From contig NZ_RWIV01000001.1 of the NCBI RefSeq assembly GCF_003944835.1, positions 1,217,501 through 1,281,500 on the forward strand: DNA of 64,000 bases, read 5' to 3'. This stretch comes from Bacillus sp. HMF5848 (GTDB lineage: Bacteria > Bacillota > Bacilli > Bacillales > HMF5848). Position 1 is the stretch's first letter. Every line of letters starts with the position of its first letter. The notes below the pieces were generated by a model. It did no database searches and was not told the DNA's origin. It saw nothing but the letters and a program-made list of their open reading frames with translations. A program made the translations under genes and the position numbers. This document shows positions 28,690-37,551 of this stretch, piece after piece.

Positions 28690-28985
28690 TGTGAAAATGT
28701 ATGAGGACTTCGCCCACAACTTGAACATCATGAACTTTTGTAACAATGTATAAGGAATTAGCGGTAGTATACTGACAACTTGAACATCATGCACTTTTGT
28801 AGCAATGTATAAGGAATTAGCGGCAGTATACTGACAAATTGAACATCATGCACTTTTTATAACAACGTTTTAGGAATTTGCGATAAAATTCCACAAACTG
28901 AACTTCATGAACTTTTTTTGTATCAATGTATAAGGAATTGTGATAGAACTACACAAACAGAACTTCATGTACTTTTTTTGTGAAA
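28690..28985. repeat. Array G: five copies of a 59-60 bp repeat before yitV
   Basis: A unit containing AATGTATAAGGAATT and GAACATCATG-ACTTTT recurs with starts of the GAAC element near 28721, 28780, 28839, 28898 and 28958, i.e. periods of 59, 59, 59 and 60 bp. The second and third copies are nearly identical and the outer ones have diverged. It fills the divergent intergenic space between yitU and yitV. Confidence 0.88.
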
Positions 28986-29226
28986 ATGTTACACTGTAGG
29001 GGTGTATAATATTGGCTTTTAGTTGTTTACAGCTCGGACACTTACTCGCGCCTTCGCCGGTGTTTTAGAGGTGATTGCAGTGGAGTGTGCTGGCTCTCAT
29101 ATGCAGCACGATATTACGAATGCCGTTGCTATCAATTTGTATCATTTGCGATTTTTGTCTGGATGCTGCCGATTTTGACTACTATTTTTTCATATATGAT
29201 TAAAGAGAAAAGAGGAGATACTGTCA
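28986..29226 (+). other. Leader region of yitV
   Basis: About 240 bp without a convincing conserved gene. A TATAAT-like element occurs near 29005. A 32-codon frame from GTG 29080 to 29178 has a good AGAGGTGA site 6 nt upstream, but its product is not recognisable, so I do not call it as a gene. Confidence 0.4.
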
Positions 29227-29997
29227 ATGATTACTATTCTGCCTGAGGTTGTTGAAGACATCCCTGTTATACATATATTTGAAGCAAATAAACAAGAAGC
29301 CGCGTTGCCGACGATATTTTTTCTGCACGGGTTTACTAGTGTTAAAGAGCGTAACCTTCATTATGGCTATTTGCTCGCACAAAAGGGATTTCGTGTCGTG
29401 ATGCCAGAAGCACTGCTTCATGGTGAGCGTCGTCCAAGCGGGGTAAGTGATACTAAGCTTAACTTAGCGTTTTGGGATATTGTGCTGCGATCGATTCGCG
29501 AAGTCGATTTGTTGCGTAAGATTTATGTTGGCCGCGGCTTAGTTGATGAAGAGCGGATTGGTGTGGCTGGTACATCGATGGGCGCTATCACAATGCTTGG
29601 TGCTTTAACGCAGTATGACTGGATTAAAGCGGGTGTTAGCTTAATGGGGAATCCGTTTTATGAGGAATTTGCGCTTGCGCTCATAGATCAAGTGAAAAAG
29701 CTGGGATTAACCGGAGACATTGATGATAGTGTTCTTGAAAGTAAGTTGGTACAACTTCGGGATTATGACCCAAGTCGCCGCATAGATGAGTTCGCAGGCA
29801 GACCTTTGTTATTTTGGCATGGAAAAAAAGACGATGTTGTGCCGTTTCATTTTGCGTATAAATTTTACGAGCAGCTTTTGGCAAAAAATATGTATGAACC
29901 GGAGAAGTTAGAGTTTATTGTTGATGATGAAGCCGGACACATGGTAAGTTGGGATGGGGCGCTGCGTCTTGTCGATTGGTTTGAAAAGTATGTATGA
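29227..29997 (+). CDS. yitV: Alpha/beta-hydrolase esterase YitV
   Basis: The 256-aa hydrolase has an oxyanion-hole HGFTS strand, the nucleophile elbow GVAGTSMGAITML (Ser about 119), a catalytic-acid region FWHGKKDDVVPF and a C-terminal His in DEAGHMVSWD. It matches B. subtilis YitV, a putative acyl esterase of unknown substrate. GAGGAGA precedes ATG 29227. It is followed by yitW as in B. subtilis. Confidence 0.92.
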   Translation: MITILPEVVEDIPVIHIFEANKQEAALPTIFFLHGFTSVKERNLHYGYLLAQKGFRVVMPEALLHGERRPSGVSDTKLNLAFWDIVLRSIREVDLLRKIYVGRGLVDEERIGVAGTSMGAITMLGALTQYDWIKAGVSLMGNPFYEEFALALIDQVKKLGLTGDIDDSVLESKLVQLRDYDPSRRIDEFAGRPLLFWHGKKDDVVPFHFAYKFYEQLLAKNMYEPEKLEFIVDDEAGHMVSWDGALRLVDWFEKYV

Positions 29998-30077
29998 TTT
30001 GAATCACAATGTTTTGAAAATGATTTCTTTATATTTATAATGGTAATAGTAGAAGAGATGAAAGGAGAATGGGAACG

Positions 30078-30389
30078 ATGGATGAAGCAACAAAGGAAAA
30101 TTTAATGGGCGCACTTGAAGAGGTGCTAGACCCAGAACTTGGTATAGATATTGTTAACTTAGGTCTTGTGTACGATGTGGACTTAAATGAGGATGGGCTG
30201 TGTACGGTAACGATGACGTTAACGTCAATGGGGTGCCCGCTTGCAGGTCCTATCACGGAAAATATTAAGCAGGTGTTAGCGGACTTACCTGAAGTGAAAG
30301 AAACAGAGGTTAACATTGTGTGGAGCCCGCCTTGGGGTAAGGAGCGCATGTCTCGTTACGCGAAAATAGCGTTAGGTATACATGATTAA
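30078..30389 (+). CDS. yitW: MIP18/DUF59 Fe-S assembly factor YitW
   Basis: The 103-aa protein has the DUF59 motifs EVLDPELGIDIVNLGLVYDV and MTLTSMGCPLAGPI with the conserved Cys, and WSPPWGKERMS. Such proteins act in iron-sulfur cluster assembly and carrier functions (SufT-like). ATG 30078 is chosen because AAAGGAG ends 10 nt before it, while the upstream in-frame ATG is only one base from that site. The C-terminal codons are part of a tandemly repeated sequence that continues downstream. Confidence 0.92.
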   Translation: MDEATKENLMGALEEVLDPELGIDIVNLGLVYDVDLNEDGLCTVTMTLTSMGCPLAGPITENIKQVLADLPEVKETEVNIVWSPPWGKERMSRYAKIALGIHD

Positions 30390-30560
30390 TAACGCAAAAA
30401 TGGCATGATTAATTGAGAAAAAATTGTGTTATGCATGCATGAAATCCTTACGCAAAAAAAATGTGTTATGCATACATGAAATTCTTCTTACGTAAAAAAA
30501 TTGTGTTATGTTTACATGAAATTCTTGCGTGAAAAAAATTGTGTTAGGAATACATGATTA
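30369..30560. repeat. Array F: repeats of the yitW 3' end
   Basis: The last codons of yitW (encoding ALGIHD and the stop) recur downstream at 30426, 30463, 30503 and 30541. The final copy again spells VLGIHD plus a stop codon. Spacings are 57, 37, 40 and 38 bp, with ACGCAAAAA-like spacers between copies. This implies local tandem duplication of the gene's 3' end and its untranslated region. Confidence 0.85.
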
Positions 30561-30874
30561 AGTCGTATCGCATTTTGGTTAAGATGAACCCGACAAAACG
30601 AATTAAAAGTTGACTAACATTTAGCATCCTTTTAGGGTGCTTTTTTTTGTTAAAGTGGTGGACGGCTAATCTTGTACTCGACCGATACTTTGAACAGTGT
30701 GACGCGTTCTTCAACAATGGACAGATTGCAACAACCTCTTTTCGACTAGGGACAGTTTGTACAGGTTTTTGACCATGGACAGACGTGGAATTAATGTCTG
30801 CAAGCGATACATTCGTCTATACGTAAATTACCTCCCCGCATAGTTTATAAGTAAAATGACTAGGAGGTGAGATT
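30561..30874. other. Intergenic region after yitW with terminator and weak repeats
   Basis: A terminator is annotated separately at 30624-30648. Further on (30714-30785) a GGACAG element occurs three times, 27-31 bp apart, each with an AAC/GAC-rich flank, suggesting another decayed tandem repeat. The last 50 bp should hold the promoter of the PAP2-type gene. Confidence 0.4.
30624..30648 (+). terminator. Terminator after the yitW repeat region
   Basis: Stem GCATCC / GGGTGC (one G-T pair) with a 5-nt loop followed by eight T residues; it is more than 200 bp after yitW, so array F lies in the transcribed 3' region. Confidence 0.85.
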
Positions 30875-31756
30875 ATGTCAAATTATCCATTATGGTCCGA
30901 TCTCCCTTATGCTGGAGAAAAGCATCCTCCTAAAAATGGTGAGACGCCGTATGCCGGATCGTGGCGAACATTTTTTATTAAGCATGGAGAGGAAGGCTTT
31001 GAAACATTAGATGGCCATCCGATTCAGTTAGCGATTCGGGACCCACATACGATTGATTGGTATAAGCAGCTAGAAGTTGTAAAAAGAACATTGGCTAAAG
31101 TAACTGAGCATGAAAAAAATGTTGCGGTATATTGGGGGAGTGGACCACCTACAAAGCAGTGGACACCAATTGCCGATATTTTAATTGATACGTATGGGGT
31201 GGAAGCACCGCGCGCGGGAAGAATTCTTGCTGCGTTGCAGGACGGTCTGAACGATGCGTTTGTCGTGGCGTGGTATTTAAAATATAAATGGCTCGTCGCG
31301 CGTCCTAACCAATTGGATCCAAGTTTAGCAACGGTGATTTGTACACCTAGACATCCGTCCTATCCATCAGGTCACGCTGTTGTTTCAGGCGCAGCAGAGG
31401 AGATTTTAGCTTACTTTTTCCCAGCTGAGCGACGCAAGCTCCATAAACTAGCTGAAGAGAATGCGATGTCAAGACTGTATGGCGGGGTGCACTATCCGAT
31501 TGACAACTCGGAAGGACTGCGACTTGGAAGACAAATTGGTCGCATAGTTGTTGATGAGATAAAGCGTGACCGAGACTCGAGATGGAAGCTTATTGATACC
31601 CCATATAGAAATTATAAAAATGCGAAGTTAATTCCGCCGCCATACGAGCAGGCTATTCCATTTGATTTTAATAAAAAATGTGAATCATTGCTGTTAGAGG
31701 ACTTACGTATTAAAAATAAAAATAAGCATGCACCGAAACCAAAGTTATTTTACTAA
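30875..31756 (+). CDS. PAP2/vanadium-haloperoxidase superfamily protein
   Basis: The 293-aa protein carries all three motifs of the acid phosphatase/vanadium haloperoxidase superfamily: K-x6-RP in KYKWLVARP, PSGH in PSYPSGHAVVS, and SR-x5-H-x3-D in SRLYGGVHYPID. These bind phosphate or vanadate, with the SGH histidine as nucleophile or acid-base residue. There is no clear signal peptide or membrane helix, so it is probably cytosolic or a spore-associated enzyme; phosphatase versus peroxidase activity cannot be decided. TAGGAGGTGA lies just before ATG 30875. Confidence 0.85.
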   Translation: MSNYPLWSDLPYAGEKHPPKNGETPYAGSWRTFFIKHGEEGFETLDGHPIQLAIRDPHTIDWYKQLEVVKRTLAKVTEHEKNVAVYWGSGPPTKQWTPIADILIDTYGVEAPRAGRILAALQDGLNDAFVVAWYLKYKWLVARPNQLDPSLATVICTPRHPSYPSGHAVVSGAAEEILAYFFPAERRKLHKLAEENAMSRLYGGVHYPIDNSEGLRLGRQIGRIVVDEIKRDRDSRWKLIDTPYRNYKNAKLIPPPYEQAIPFDFNKKCESLLLEDLRIKNKNKHAPKPKLFY

Positions 31757-31873
31757 TCAGTGGAAAGATTGATAAAATAAGGGTAGCACTCTCTTTATGG
31801 GGGTGTTACAATATTTTTTGTGAAATTGTTAACATTTTCTCTAGCTGGATAAAAGAGCAAGGAGCGATACATA

Positions 31874-32212
31874 ATGAAACAGAAAGTGATTTTGGTAAGT
31901 TCAACAGAATTAGGGCGTGGCGAAAAAGAGTTAGGCGAAGGTATTTTAGAAACTTTTTTTACTTTGTTGAAGCAGCGTGAAGACAAACCACGTGCTATAT
32001 TTTGTATGAATAGTGGCGTGTATGCGTTAACGGCTGATTCACTTGTATCCGTTCACTTAGCAGAGCTCGAGCAAGCGGGTATAGAAGTGCTAGCATGTAA
32101 AACATGTGTGGACTATTATAAGCTAGAGGATCAGTTGACTGTCGGAAAGATTAGTTCGATGCAACGTTTTGTAGAGCTTGCAAGCGATTACGAAGTTATA
32201 ACAATTTCATAA
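31874..32212 (+). CDS. DsrE-like protein related to the YedF C-terminal domain
   Basis: The 112-aa protein has a DsrE fold pattern: VILVSSTELGRGEKELGEGI, IFCMNSGVYAL, and LACKTCVDYYKL with a CxxC pair near 76-79. These features match the C-terminal domain of YedF, proposed to act in sulfur or selenium transfer; the N-terminal TusA-like domain of full YedF is absent. Role unknown. It is 14 bp... upstream of pgmB in the same direction and may be co-transcribed. Confidence 0.75.
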   Translation: MKQKVILVSSTELGRGEKELGEGILETFFTLLKQREDKPRAIFCMNSGVYALTADSLVSVHLAELEQAGIEVLACKTCVDYYKLEDQLTVGKISSMQRFVELASDYEVITIS

Positions 32213-32235
32213 ATACATATGAGAGGTTGATGAAT

Positions 32236-32907
32236 ATGGCAAACATTCAAGCATTTATTTTTGACCTAGATGGCGTTATTACAGATACTGCTGAGCACCA
32301 CTACTTAGCTTGGAAGCAATTAGCGGAGGAAAACGGGATTACGTTTGATCGTGAGTTCAATGAGCAGCTAAAAGGCGTAAACCGCATGGATTCCCTTGAT
32401 TTAATCTTAAAGCGTGGCGGACGTGAGAACGATTTCACACCTGAAGAAAAAGAAGCGTTAGCAACGAAGAAAAATGATCAATACAAGCAATTAATTACTG
32501 GCATTACACCTGAGGATATTCTACCAGGCGTATTGCAGCTGTTAAAGGATATTAAAGCGGCTGGCATTAAAGTTGGTCTAGCGTCTGCTAGTAAAAATGC
32601 TTTTGCTGTTATCGATAGCCTAGGTGTACGTGAGTACTTCGACTACATGGTAGACGCAGCAACTGTTGAAAAAGGTAAGCCACACCCAGAAGTTTTCTTA
32701 AAGGCTGCTGAAAACTTAGGTGTTGATCCAGCTGATTGCGTTGGTGTGGAAGACGCAGAAGCAGGTGTGGAAGCTGTTAAAGCGGCTGGCATGTTCGCAG
32801 TTGGTGTAGGTACACCAGAAGCAATGGCTAAAGCAGATTATATCGTAACAAACACAGCTGATTTATCTTTAGCTACAATTCAAGAGAAGTACACAGCAGC
32901 AAAATAA
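32236..32907 (+). CDS. pgmB: Beta-phosphoglucomutase
   Basis: The 223-aa HAD-family mutase has the double Asp nucleophile motif FDLDGVITDTAEHHY, the substrate-loop GVNRMDSLDLIL, SASKNAF and GVEDAEAGVEA, all typical of beta-PGM, which converts beta-glucose 1-phosphate to glucose 6-phosphate during maltose or trehalose phosphorolysis. ATG 32236 is preferred over 32230 and TTG 32227 because GAGAGG is 9 nt upstream. The usual partner, a disaccharide phosphorylase, is not in the window. A strong terminator follows. Confidence 0.93.
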   Translation: MANIQAFIFDLDGVITDTAEHHYLAWKQLAEENGITFDREFNEQLKGVNRMDSLDLILKRGGRENDFTPEEKEALATKKNDQYKQLITGITPEDILPGVLQLLKDIKAAGIKVGLASASKNAFAVIDSLGVREYFDYMVDAATVEKGKPHPEVFLKAAENLGVDPADCVGVEDAEAGVEAVKAAGMFAVGVGTPEAMAKADYIVTNTADLSLATIQEKYTAAK

Positions 32908-32986
32908 TATGTGCGTGTAGTTCGCAGTTCGCGATGCGGATGCAGTTATTAGTAGCTGCAAACGCTCGTATCATGAATACAGCATA

Positions 32987-33020
32987 ACCAAGCTCTGTCG
33001 GTGATGGAGCTTGGTTTTTT
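32987..33020 (+). terminator. Terminator after pgmB
   Basis: A perfect 9-bp stem ACCAAGCTC / GAGCTTGGT with an 11-nt loop followed by six T residues. Confidence 0.92.
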
Positions 33021-33084
33021 GTTTGTTGGGGGGAGTGGCGATTTTCTTGGTAAAGTGTTAAGTATTGTTGGGGTAACGGCGGAA

Positions 33085-33775
33085 TTCTTGAAAAACGGGT
33101 AGGAATTCTTGAAAACACGCGCGAAATTCTTGAATAACACAGATAATTTCTTGAAAAAGCGTAGAAATCTTGAAAAACGGGTAGGAATTCTTGAAAACAC
33201 GTGTGAAATTCTTGAATAACGCAGTGAATTTCTTGAAAAAGCATAGAATTCTTGAAAAACGAGTAAAAATTCTTGAAAACGCGCGCGAAATTCTTGAATA
33301 ACGCAGATAAATTCTTGAAAAAGCATAGAATTCTTGAAAAACGGGTAAAAACTCTTGAAAACGCGTGTGAAATTCTTGAATAACGCAGTGAAATTCTTGA
33401 ATAACGCAGTGAATTTCTTGAAAAAAGGTAGAATTCTTGAAAAACGGGTAGAAATTCTTGAAACCGCGCGCGAAATTCTTGAATAACGCAGTGAATTTCT
33501 TGAAAAAAGGTAGAATTCTTGAAAAACGGGTAAAAACTCTTGAAAACACGTGTGAAATTCTTGAATAACGCTATGAAATTCTTGAAAAAGCATAGAATTC
33601 TTGAAAAACGGGTAAAAACTCTTGAAAACGCGTGTGAAATTCTTGAATAACGCAGTGAATTTCTTGAAAAAGCGTAGAATTTTTGAAAAACGGGTAAAAA
33701 TTCTTGAAAACCGGGTAGAAACTCTTGAAAACGCGCGCGGAACTCTTGAATAACGCAGCAATTTTCTTAGGAAAA
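33085..33775. repeat. Array C: TTCTTGAA repeats with an 82-bp higher-order unit
   Basis: TTCTTGAA-cored units follow each other every 21 or 19 bp. Four sub-types recur in order: (a) core+AACGGGTAGGAA, (b) core+AACACGCGCGAAA, (c) core+TAACGCAGTGAAT, (d) core+AAAGCATAGAA (19 bp), making an 82-bp super-unit (for example a at 33085, 33167, 33249, 33331). About eight super-units are present, with one local duplication of sub-type c near 33373-33415. The repetitive reading frames across it (FxKNF/FQEF patterns) are artefacts. It lies between the pgmB terminator and the second NERD gene. Confidence 0.95.
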
Positions 33776-33952
33776 TGTAGATTTCCTGATAACTCGCATC
33801 AGTCTTTAGTACATTCCCTAGTTACCTGACTTTTTATAGAAATGTGAAGTTCTTAACCTTTTTAAAATAAATTTTCATATATTTGTAAAAGTTTTACATG
33901 ATTTTCGTGCAATAATAGATAATAACTAAATATATTTAGGAGGTTACATACT

Positions 33953-34915
33953 TTGATTGTTAAAAAAAGAGATTTACCAATTAAGCTTATGAAAAATGAA
34001 GCAGTATTTCGTAGATTACCTGAATGGCATCCTAAAAAATCACTGATACAGACGGATATAAGAAATCGACGATCAGGATTAAAAGGAGAAAGGGAAGTTG
34101 ATTATTTTTTAAGTCTACTACCGAATGACTTTAGAATATATCAAGATTTACGACTACGGTGTAATGGCCACAAATTTCAAATGGACTTCGTAATTGATTC
34201 AGGAAAAGGATTGTATATAGTTGATGCTAAGAATAATGCTGGTCAAATCATATTTGGCAGTGATTTTAACGAATGCATTCAAGTATACGATGAGAAACGA
34301 AAAATCCTATCTAACCCACTAATGCAGGTACTTCGCCAACAAAGCCAACTTGAAAAACTACTAAAAGAGCTTCATATTGATATCCCCATAAAATCCTATG
34401 TTGTATTTACAAATCCACACGTAAAGTTAACCAAAGAACCCGGTTGTTCATACGATCTTTCAGCTGTATTTACCGTTGATCAAATTCATTTTCATTTGCT
34501 AGAGAAAGACCAAGAATATTCTAAGGTCTTCTCGAATAATAGTAGAGATAGAATGAAAGACTTCTTTCTCGCAAATCATACGCCAGAAACATACAATCCA
34601 CTAGACTTCTATGAAATTGATAGTAGAGATCTTTTATCTGGAATTCAATGTCCGACATGTCATAGCTTTGAGGTGGTTCGTAGACATACTTGTATGTGTA
34701 AAGTATGTGGAAATCGTTCGCGTTTTGCTTATAAAAAAGGAATTAATGATTTCTTTCTCCTGTATGGTAGGCAGTTTACTAACAAGCAACTGTCAGAGTT
34801 TTTGGGAATTGATAGGTCGTGGGTTACTCAATATCTTGTCTCACGAACAGACATAAATGGAACGGGTAATACAAAAGCTAGAATATATCACTCTCCTTAT
34901 CCACCTAACTTTTAG
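33953..34915 (+). CDS. NERD-domain protein with zinc ribbon and C-terminal helix-turn-helix-like region (paralogue 2)
   Basis: The 320-aa protein parallels the one at 6364-7311 in order and motifs: SGLKGEREVDYFLSLL, IYQDLRLR, IVDAKNNAGQI of the NERD nuclease-like fold, then CPTC...CKVC zinc ribbon (about 227-250) and a C-terminal segment FTNKQLSEFLGIDRSWVTQY resembling a DNA-binding helix-turn-helix. The TTG start has AGGAGGT 8-9 nt upstream. The domain set suggests a DNA-directed enzyme; activity is unproven. It is directly downstream of array C. Confidence 0.8.
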   Translation: MIVKKRDLPIKLMKNEAVFRRLPEWHPKKSLIQTDIRNRRSGLKGEREVDYFLSLLPNDFRIYQDLRLRCNGHKFQMDFVIDSGKGLYIVDAKNNAGQIIFGSDFNECIQVYDEKRKILSNPLMQVLRQQSQLEKLLKELHIDIPIKSYVVFTNPHVKLTKEPGCSYDLSAVFTVDQIHFHLLEKDQEYSKVFSNNSRDRMKDFFLANHTPETYNPLDFYEIDSRDLLSGIQCPTCHSFEVVRRHTCMCKVCGNRSRFAYKKGINDFFLLYGRQFTNKQLSEFLGIDRSWVTQYLVSRTDINGTGNTKARIYHSPYPPNF

Positions 34916-34966
34916 TCTTCACCAATTTGTCATAAAACTAATACTGTAATATCAATCATTAACCTT

Positions 34967-34998
34967 TATAATGAAAATATATTTGAGAACTATTATCA
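34967..34998 (+). promoter_or_regulatory. feo promoter with Fur-like box
   Basis: TATAAT (34967-34972) is followed by TGAGAAC-T-ATTATCA (34984-34998), which matches the 7-1-7 Fur consensus TGATAAT-N-ATTATCA at 12 of 14 arm positions. It sits over the expected transcription start, so Fur with iron would repress feoAB. Confidence 0.7.
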
Positions 34999-35019
34999 AT
35001 AGCGTTCGAGGTGACAAAA

Positions 35020-35310
35020 ATGGTGTTATCACAATTAAAGGTAGGGGAATGTGCTGTAATTCAGGACTTATCTCAAATCGCCCCATTAGTGAAGTATCGT
35101 CTGCTGCATCTCGGTATTACGGAGGGCACAGTCGTTAAAGTAACGCGGAAAATGCCTTTTGGAGGGCCATTAATGCTAGTGGCTAACGGGCAAAGTATTA
35201 GCATTAGACAGAAGGAAGCAGCACATATTCAGATTGAAATTAGAGCCCATTTTCAAGAAGCATCTTGTTTTGATATGCAGAGAGCTGCAAGCGTCAACAT
35301 CAGAGGCTAG
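35020..35310 (+). CDS. feoA: Ferrous iron transport protein A
   Basis: The 96-aa SH3-like protein (LSQLKVGECAVIQDL, RLLHLGITEGTVVKV, GGPLMLVANGQSISIRQKEA) is a cytosolic partner of FeoB. ATG 35020 is chosen since GAGGTG is 6 nt upstream; the in-frame GTG at 35011 lies within that site. The C-terminus is about 20 residues longer than the common FeoA core. A 220-bp gap with no visible terminator separates it from feoB. Confidence 0.92.
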   Translation: MVLSQLKVGECAVIQDLSQIAPLVKYRLLHLGITEGTVVKVTRKMPFGGPLMLVANGQSISIRQKEAAHIQIEIRAHFQEASCFDMQRAASVNIRG

Positions 35311-35530
35311 ATTTGAGATACTTTTGAGTAAAAAAGCTACCAATCACTTCAGAACTCTAAAATAGATGCTTTTCAGAAATATTGAGGCCTAAGCTAATTA
35401 CTACCTCAAGAGACACATAAAACGAACAAGACAAAAGATTGAATTCATGAACAATTTGATGAATTTAACGAAATCATACTTACACATCTAACAAGCCTCT
35501 TAAATATTTCTAAAAATGAAGGTGAAAACC

Positions 35531-37513
35531 ATGAACGTAATAGGACTTCTTGGAAACCCGAATACGGGGAAGACGTCTTTGTTTAATAACCTGACAGGTG
35601 AATATTCGTATGTTGGCAACTGGAGCGGTGTAACGGTAGAAAAAAAGGTTGGTATTCTCCGTAGTAAGTCGGGTCAATTGATTGATTTACCGGGCGTGTA
35701 TTCACTTAATCCGCTTTCGAAGGACGAAGCTGTTGTTACTGACTTTTTATTATCCGAGCATGTAGATAGTATCGTCAATATTATAGACGCATCTCAGTTA
35801 AAGAGAAACCTACATTTAACAGTACAGCTTCTGGAGCTAGAAAAGCCGATGGTAGCTGGATTAAATATGATTGATGTCGCACAAAGGCGTGGTATTTCAA
35901 TTGATTACTCCGCATTAATGAACCAGCTGAAGATTGACGTTATACCGATCGTCGCGCGGACCGGAAAAGGGGTTGAGCAGCTAGAACAGCAGCTCAATAA
36001 AGGTGGACAAGCTATCCCTTTTCAACTTTATTACGGTACAAAAATCGAGAAAGCAATAACCGATATAGCTGTTCTTTTAAAAAATCAACATGTAAAAGCA
36101 CGTTGGTTAGCTATTCAATTCCTTGAAGGAAATAAACGTGTAGAACTAGAAGTGCAAAAAGGTGACAGTGCTAGTAGCATCTACACAGTAAGAGATCGTC
36201 TAGAAAAGCAGCTATCAGAACCAATCGATAAGGCTATTTATAAAGTGCGAGATCAGTTTATTGATAACATTATTAAAAATGCTATTGAAGTGAAAACAAA
36301 TGAAAATAAATCAATAACTGAAAAAATAGATACTATTGTCACACATCCGATTATGGGAATGCCTATTTTCTTAGCCTTCATGCTATTGTTATTTTTATTA
36401 ACGTTTGATGGATTAGGAAACCCATTAGCAGATCTATTAGACGGATTTATATCAGGTCCGCTTACAAATATCCTGGCTAGTGGATTACAAGCAATTGGAG
36501 CTTCAGTTTTTATCCAGTCCCTTATTTTAGAAGGTATTGTCGCAGGGGTTGGTGGCGTGTTAGTATTTGTTCCACAGATTTTCATTTTGTTCTTTTTCAT
36601 TTCTTTTCTTGAAGATTCCGGGTATATGGCACGTGTGGCCGTGGTAATGGACCGGATTATGGAAGGAATTGGGTTGAATGGGAAGGCGTTCATTCCGATG
36701 GTAATTGGATTTGGTTGTAACGTGCCGGGGGTGATGGCTGCTCGAACCATTGAACAGCCAAAGGAAAGATTACTAACAATTTTACTAACCCCACTCATGT
36801 CTTGTTCTGCTCGCTTACCTGTATATGCTTTATTTGCTGGGGCATTTTTTACAGCTAATCAAGGATTGGTTGTGTTTAGCATATACTTATTAGGTATATT
36901 AGTAGCATTGTTTGTAGCAAAGGTATTTTCTATGTTTTTCTTGAAAAATGAACAGTCAATTTTTGTTGTTGAATTACCGCCATATAGATTACCGCAGCCG
37001 TTATCATTGTGGCGCAGCACGTGGGAAAAAGGAAAAGGCTTCGTCCGAAAAGCAGGGACGTTTATTTTAGGAGGATCGGTTGTCATTTGGCTTTTATCAT
37101 ACGCAGGTCCGGCTGGATTTGATGTTTCGATGGATGATAGCTTTTTAGCAGCTATTGGAGGCGTGATAGCTCCTATTTTAGCTCCTTTAGGCTTTGGGAC
37201 TTGGCAGGCTGGAGCGTCTCTTTTAACCGGATTTTTAGCAAAAGAAGTTGTTGTATCGACGATGAATATTATTTATCACACGTCGGATACAGACATGCTA
37301 CAAGGTTTACTAGCGACTCATTATACACCGCTATCAGCATTTAGCTTTATGGTATTCATTTTACTGTACGTTCCTTGTTTGGCGACGGTTGCGACGATTC
37401 GCAAAGAAACGGCTTCCCGCAAATGGACATATATTTCTATAGGGTATGCGCTTGTTATTGCATACGTTATTTCTTTAGTAATATATCAAGTTGGTAGTCT
37501 ACTCATGTACTAA
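35531..37513 (+). CDS. feoB: Ferrous iron transporter B
   Basis: The 660-aa protein has an N-terminal GTPase domain (G1 GNPNTGKTS, G3 DLPGVYSL, G4 NMID) and a membrane domain with two gate repeats, including GFGCNVPGVMAARTI and MSCSARLPVYALF. It imports Fe(II) across the cytoplasmic membrane. ATG 35531 is preferred as AAGGTG is 6 nt upstream; the ATG at 35516 is before that site. It is followed after 38 bp by the Cys-rich partner gene. Confidence 0.96.
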   Translation: MNVIGLLGNPNTGKTSLFNNLTGEYSYVGNWSGVTVEKKVGILRSKSGQLIDLPGVYSLNPLSKDEAVVTDFLLSEHVDSIVNIIDASQLKRNLHLTVQLLELEKPMVAGLNMIDVAQRRGISIDYSALMNQLKIDVIPIVARTGKGVEQLEQQLNKGGQAIPFQLYYGTKIEKAITDIAVLLKNQHVKARWLAIQFLEGNKRVELEVQKGDSASSIYTVRDRLEKQLSEPIDKAIYKVRDQFIDNIIKNAIEVKTNENKSITEKIDTIVTHPIMGMPIFLAFMLLLFLLTFDGLGNPLADLLDGFISGPLTNILASGLQAIGASVFIQSLILEGIVAGVGGVLVFVPQIFILFFFISFLEDSGYMARVAVVMDRIMEGIGLNGKAFIPMVIGFGCNVPGVMAARTIEQPKERLLTILLTPLMSCSARLPVYALFAGAFFTANQGLVVFSIYLLGILVALFVAKVFSMFFLKNEQSIFVVELPPYRLPQPLSLWRSTWEKGKGFVRKAGTFILGGSVVIWLLSYAGPAGFDVSMDDSFLAAIGGVIAPILAPLGFGTWQAGASLLTGFLAKEVVVSTMNIIYHTSDTDMLQGLLATHYTPLSAFSFMVFILLYVPCLATVATIRKETASRKWTYISIGYALVIAYVISLVIYQVGSLLMY

Positions 37514-37551
37514 TCTTGAAAAAGGCAAAAATGAATGGGAGTGGATACAGC

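Noticed and set aside
29080-29178. Thirty-two-codon frame with a good ribosome site before yitV.
   Set aside because: No recognisable sequence features and overlap with the likely yitV leader; evidence too thin.
31874-32212. DsrE/YedF-like gene taken as support for selenium metabolism.
   Set aside because: Such proteins also occur in genomes without selenocysteine, so it cannot support the cueP recoding idea.
32949-33761. Minus-strand open frames across array C with repeated FKNF/FQEF patterns.
   Set aside because: They arise from the periodic units; frame changes at 19-bp units and overlapping alternatives indicate no coding selection.
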